A DNA stretch of 64,000 nt, taken from contig JASJCP010000009.1 in the NCBI GenBank assembly GCA_030065935.1, forward strand, positions 1 through 64,000, in the 5' to 3' direction. The notes below the pieces were generated by a model, which saw nothing but the letters and a program-made list of their open reading frames with translations, made no database searches and was not told the DNA's origin. A program made the translations under genes and the position numbers. This stretch comes from Xenococcaceae cyanobacterium MO_167.B27. Its GTDB lineage: Bacteria > Cyanobacteriota > Cyanobacteriia > Cyanobacteriales > Xenococcaceae. Below are positions 62,149 through 64,000 of the stretch, piece by piece; positions within the stretch are counted from its first letter, which is position 1; each line of letters begins with the position of its first letter.

Positions 62149-64000
62149 ATGGAAGGCATAAATAAATCACAAGTAGTATCTTTTGGTTCGTGGAAATCTC
62201 CTATCACCTCAGACCTTATAGTCTCTCAAACCGTCGGCTTAGGGAGTGTTATCAGTGAGCGCAATTTGATTTATTGGCTGGAGTCTAGACCTACAGAAAA
62301 AGGAAGAACTGTTCTAGTAAAATTAGACATTGATGGTACGACCACTGATGTTACTCCTGAACTTTTTAGCGTTAAAACCCGCGTTCATGAATATGGTGGT
62401 GGATCTTACTTAATTGCAGATGATATTGTCTATTTCAGTAATAAAAGTGATAATCGTGTTTATCGACAGGTAGTAGGAAAAAATCCTGAAGTCCTGACTT
62501 CTGAATCTTCAAGACGTTATGCAGATTTTATTCTGGATGAAGCTAGAAAACGCTTAATTTGTGTTTGTGAAGACCATAGTATTCCCGAACAAGAACCAGT
62601 TAATAGTATTATTGCCATAGCCCTAGAGACAGGAGAAATTACTACTCTAGTAGAAGGTAATGATTTTTATACTTCTCCCCGTTTGAGTCCTGATGGTCAA
62701 CAGTTAGCTTTTATCAGTTGGGATCATCCTAGTATGCCTTGGGACAGTAGCTATTTATGGCTTATGAATCTTTCATCTGGAGCAAAAAAATTAGTAGCAG
62801 GGGGTACAAGGGAATCAGTTTGTGAGCCAAAATGGTCGAGGGAAGGAAAGTTATATTTTTCTAGCGATTGCAATAATTGGTGGAATCTCTATCGTCGTAA
62901 TGATAACGGAAACACTGAATGTTTGCATCAGATGTCAGCAGAGTTTGCTTATCCTCATTGGGTTTTTGGTTTATCCACTTATAGTTTTATCGGAGAAGAT
63001 AATATAGTATGTGCCTATTCTCAGAATGGTTGTTGGCATTTAGGAATAATTGAAACTGCTAGTAAAAAGTTTCGTCCTATAGAAACGCCTTATACTAATA
63101 TTGCTTCTGTGCAAACTACTTCGGAAGGAGAGGTTTTATTTATTGGGGGTTGTCCTAATCAACCTACAGGGGTAATTAAGTTAGATATTGAGACAGGAAA
63201 CTGGGTCATTCTTAAACAAGCAACAGATTTAAACATCGATCCTGATTATTTTTCCCTACCTGAAGCGATCGCCTTTCCCACAGAAAACGGTCTGACAGCT
63301 TATGGTTGGTATTATCCACCCCAAAATCCCGATTATTCCCCCCCTAAAGACGAATTACCACCTTTAATTGTTAAAAGTCATGGGGGACCTACTGCTGCTG
63401 CATCGGTTAACCTCAATCTTAAAATACAGTATTGGACAAGTCGCGGTTTCGGTTATGTGGATGTTAACTACGGCGGTAGTATTGGATATGGTCGTGAGTA
63501 CCGCCAGAGATTAGACAATAACTGGGGTATTGTAGATGTGGATGATTGTATTAATGCTGCTAAATATTTGGTACAACAAGGAAAAGCAGACCAAAACCGC
63601 TTAGTGATTTCTGGTAGTAGCGCAGGGGGTTATACTACCTTAGCTGCTCTAACTTTCCGCGATACCTTTAAAGCTGGAGCTAGTTACTATGGGATTAGTG
63701 ATTTAGAAACTATAGCTCAAGATACCCACAAATTCGAGTCTCGTTATTTTGAGCGTTTAGTAGGGAAATACCCCGAAGCTAGAGAAATTTATCAACAGCG
63801 ATCGCCAATAAACTTCACCGAAAAGTTATCTTGTCCTGTAATCTTTTTCCAAGGTTTAGAAGATAAAGTAGTCCCTCCTAACCAAGCGGAAAAGATGTTT
63901 GAAGCTATTAAAAATAAGGGATTACCAGTAGCTTATGTTGTATTTGAAGACGAAGGACATAGTTTTCGACAAGGAGCTAATATCAAAAAAGCGATAGAAA
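62149..64000 (+). CDS. S9-family (prolyl oligopeptidase-like) peptidase, 3' end off window
   Basis: The frame is open from ATG 62149 to the window edge (617 codons, incomplete). The N-terminal half is a beta-propeller (FGSWKSPITSDLIVSQTVGL; TRVHEYGGGSYLIADDIVYF, the HEYGGG motif of S9C enzymes). The catalytic alpha/beta-hydrolase half shows GxSxGG in LVISGSSAGGYTTLAALTFR, Asp in GLEDKVVPPNQAEKMFEA and His in FEDEGHSFR. No signal peptide is visible. It probably removes dipeptides or acyl-amino acids in the cytoplasm. Only a few dozen C-terminal residues are likely missing. Confidence 0.88.
   Translation, partial: MEGINKSQVVSFGSWKSPITSDLIVSQTVGLGSVISERNLIYWLESRPTEKGRTVLVKLDIDGTTTDVTPELFSVKTRVHEYGGGSYLIADDIVYFSNKSDNRVYRQVVGKNPEVLTSESSRRYADFILDEARKRLICVCEDHSIPEQEPVNSIIAIALETGEITTLVEGNDFYTSPRLSPDGQQLAFISWDHPSMPWDSSYLWLMNLSSGAKKLVAGGTRESVCEPKWSREGKLYFSSDCNNWWNLYRRNDNGNTECLHQMSAEFAYPHWVFGLSTYSFIGEDNIVCAYSQNGCWHLGIIETASKKFRPIETPYTNIASVQTTSEGEVLFIGGCPNQPTGVIKLDIETGNWVILKQATDLNIDPDYFSLPEAIAFPTENGLTAYGWYYPPQNPDYSPPKDELPPLIVKSHGGPTAAASVNLNLKIQYWTSRGFGYVDVNYGGSIGYGREYRQRLDNNWGIVDVDDCINAAKYLVQQGKADQNRLVISGSSAGGYTTLAALTFRDTFKAGASYYGISDLETIAQDTHKFESRYFERLVGKYPEAREIYQQRSPINFTEKLSCPVIFFQGLEDKVVPPNQAEKMFEAIKNKGLPVAYVVFEDEGHSFRQGANIKKAIE

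Noticed and set aside
62822-63007. Short + strand frame with hydrophobic residues
   Set aside because: It overlaps the S9 peptidase in another frame; the long open frame is the real gene.

Overview
The window is chromosomal DNA of a low-GC cyanobacterium. This follows from the very frequent HIP1 octamer GCGATCGC and from genes typical of oxygenic phototrophs: magnesium chelatase subunit D (chlD), Psb29/Thf1, Ycf20 and DUF3611 proteins, an Rre1/Ycf29-type response regulator, the short cyanobacterial Hfq, an SLH-OprB iron-type porin and glycerate kinase. Several families of heptamer tandem repeats, one of them inside rnpB, fit the same picture. The genus cannot be fixed from sequence alone. No tRNA, rRNA operon, CRISPR array or prophage was recognised.

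Layout. 0.4-12 kb: a secreted FAD oxidoreductase, a TPR/periplasmic-binding-protein fusion, lpxB and a PlsC-type acyltransferase, a GNAT enzyme, thpR, small genes, a MerR relic, a beta-lactamase-fold hydrolase and a NifU-like scaffold. 12.8-15.7 kb: a 964-residue seven-repeat CARDB protein. 16-24 kb: LON-domain protein, plsX-fabH, dacB, pheA, DUF1997 protein and an oligopeptide-type permease. 24-29 kb: a TauE relic, then an MHYT hybrid histidine kinase preceded by a striking 22-bp iterated array, then a SnoaL-like protein. 29-31 kb: chlD. 31.2-33.3 kb: a compact toxin-antitoxin/defence island (decayed hicBA, an Mrr-like nuclease, an orphan Phd antitoxin, and a small acidic gene with a PIN toxin). 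33.6-38.1 kb: two tandem serralysin-fold (M10) proteases with near-identical C termini. 38.4-42.8 kb: M16 peptidase, MOSC protein, a relic gene and a SagB-type oxidoreductase. 42.8-44.7 kb: an IS200/IS605 zone with a TnpB gene broken just before its last catalytic Asp. 44.8-53.8 kb: Psb29, rnc and rnpB, DUF3611, Ycf20, glycerate kinase, type 2 IPP isomerase, glutaredoxin-glutathione synthetase and a YwiC-like protein. 54-57.8 kb: dapF, hfq, a cupin and small proteins among more IS605 relics. 58-64 kb: Rre1-like regulator, pstS with a three-unit Pho box, a porin and the start of an S9 peptidase that runs off the end.

The most unusual theme is the spread of IS200/IS605-type ends and omega-RNA-like segments. 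Five sites are seen, but only one has a nearly complete, frame-disrupted tnpB. Two miniature elements abut the start codons of lpxB and of an ABC permease and appear to supply their Shine-Dalgarno sequences. A TnpB tail lies between dapF and hfq. Other points of interest are the 22-bp iterons, the TA/defence island, a structured leader of about 350 nt before a 65-residue protein, an unannotated 35-residue membrane protein, and relic genes whose nonsense codons are all explained by C-to-T change.

All functional calls come from reading motifs by eye; no database search was made.
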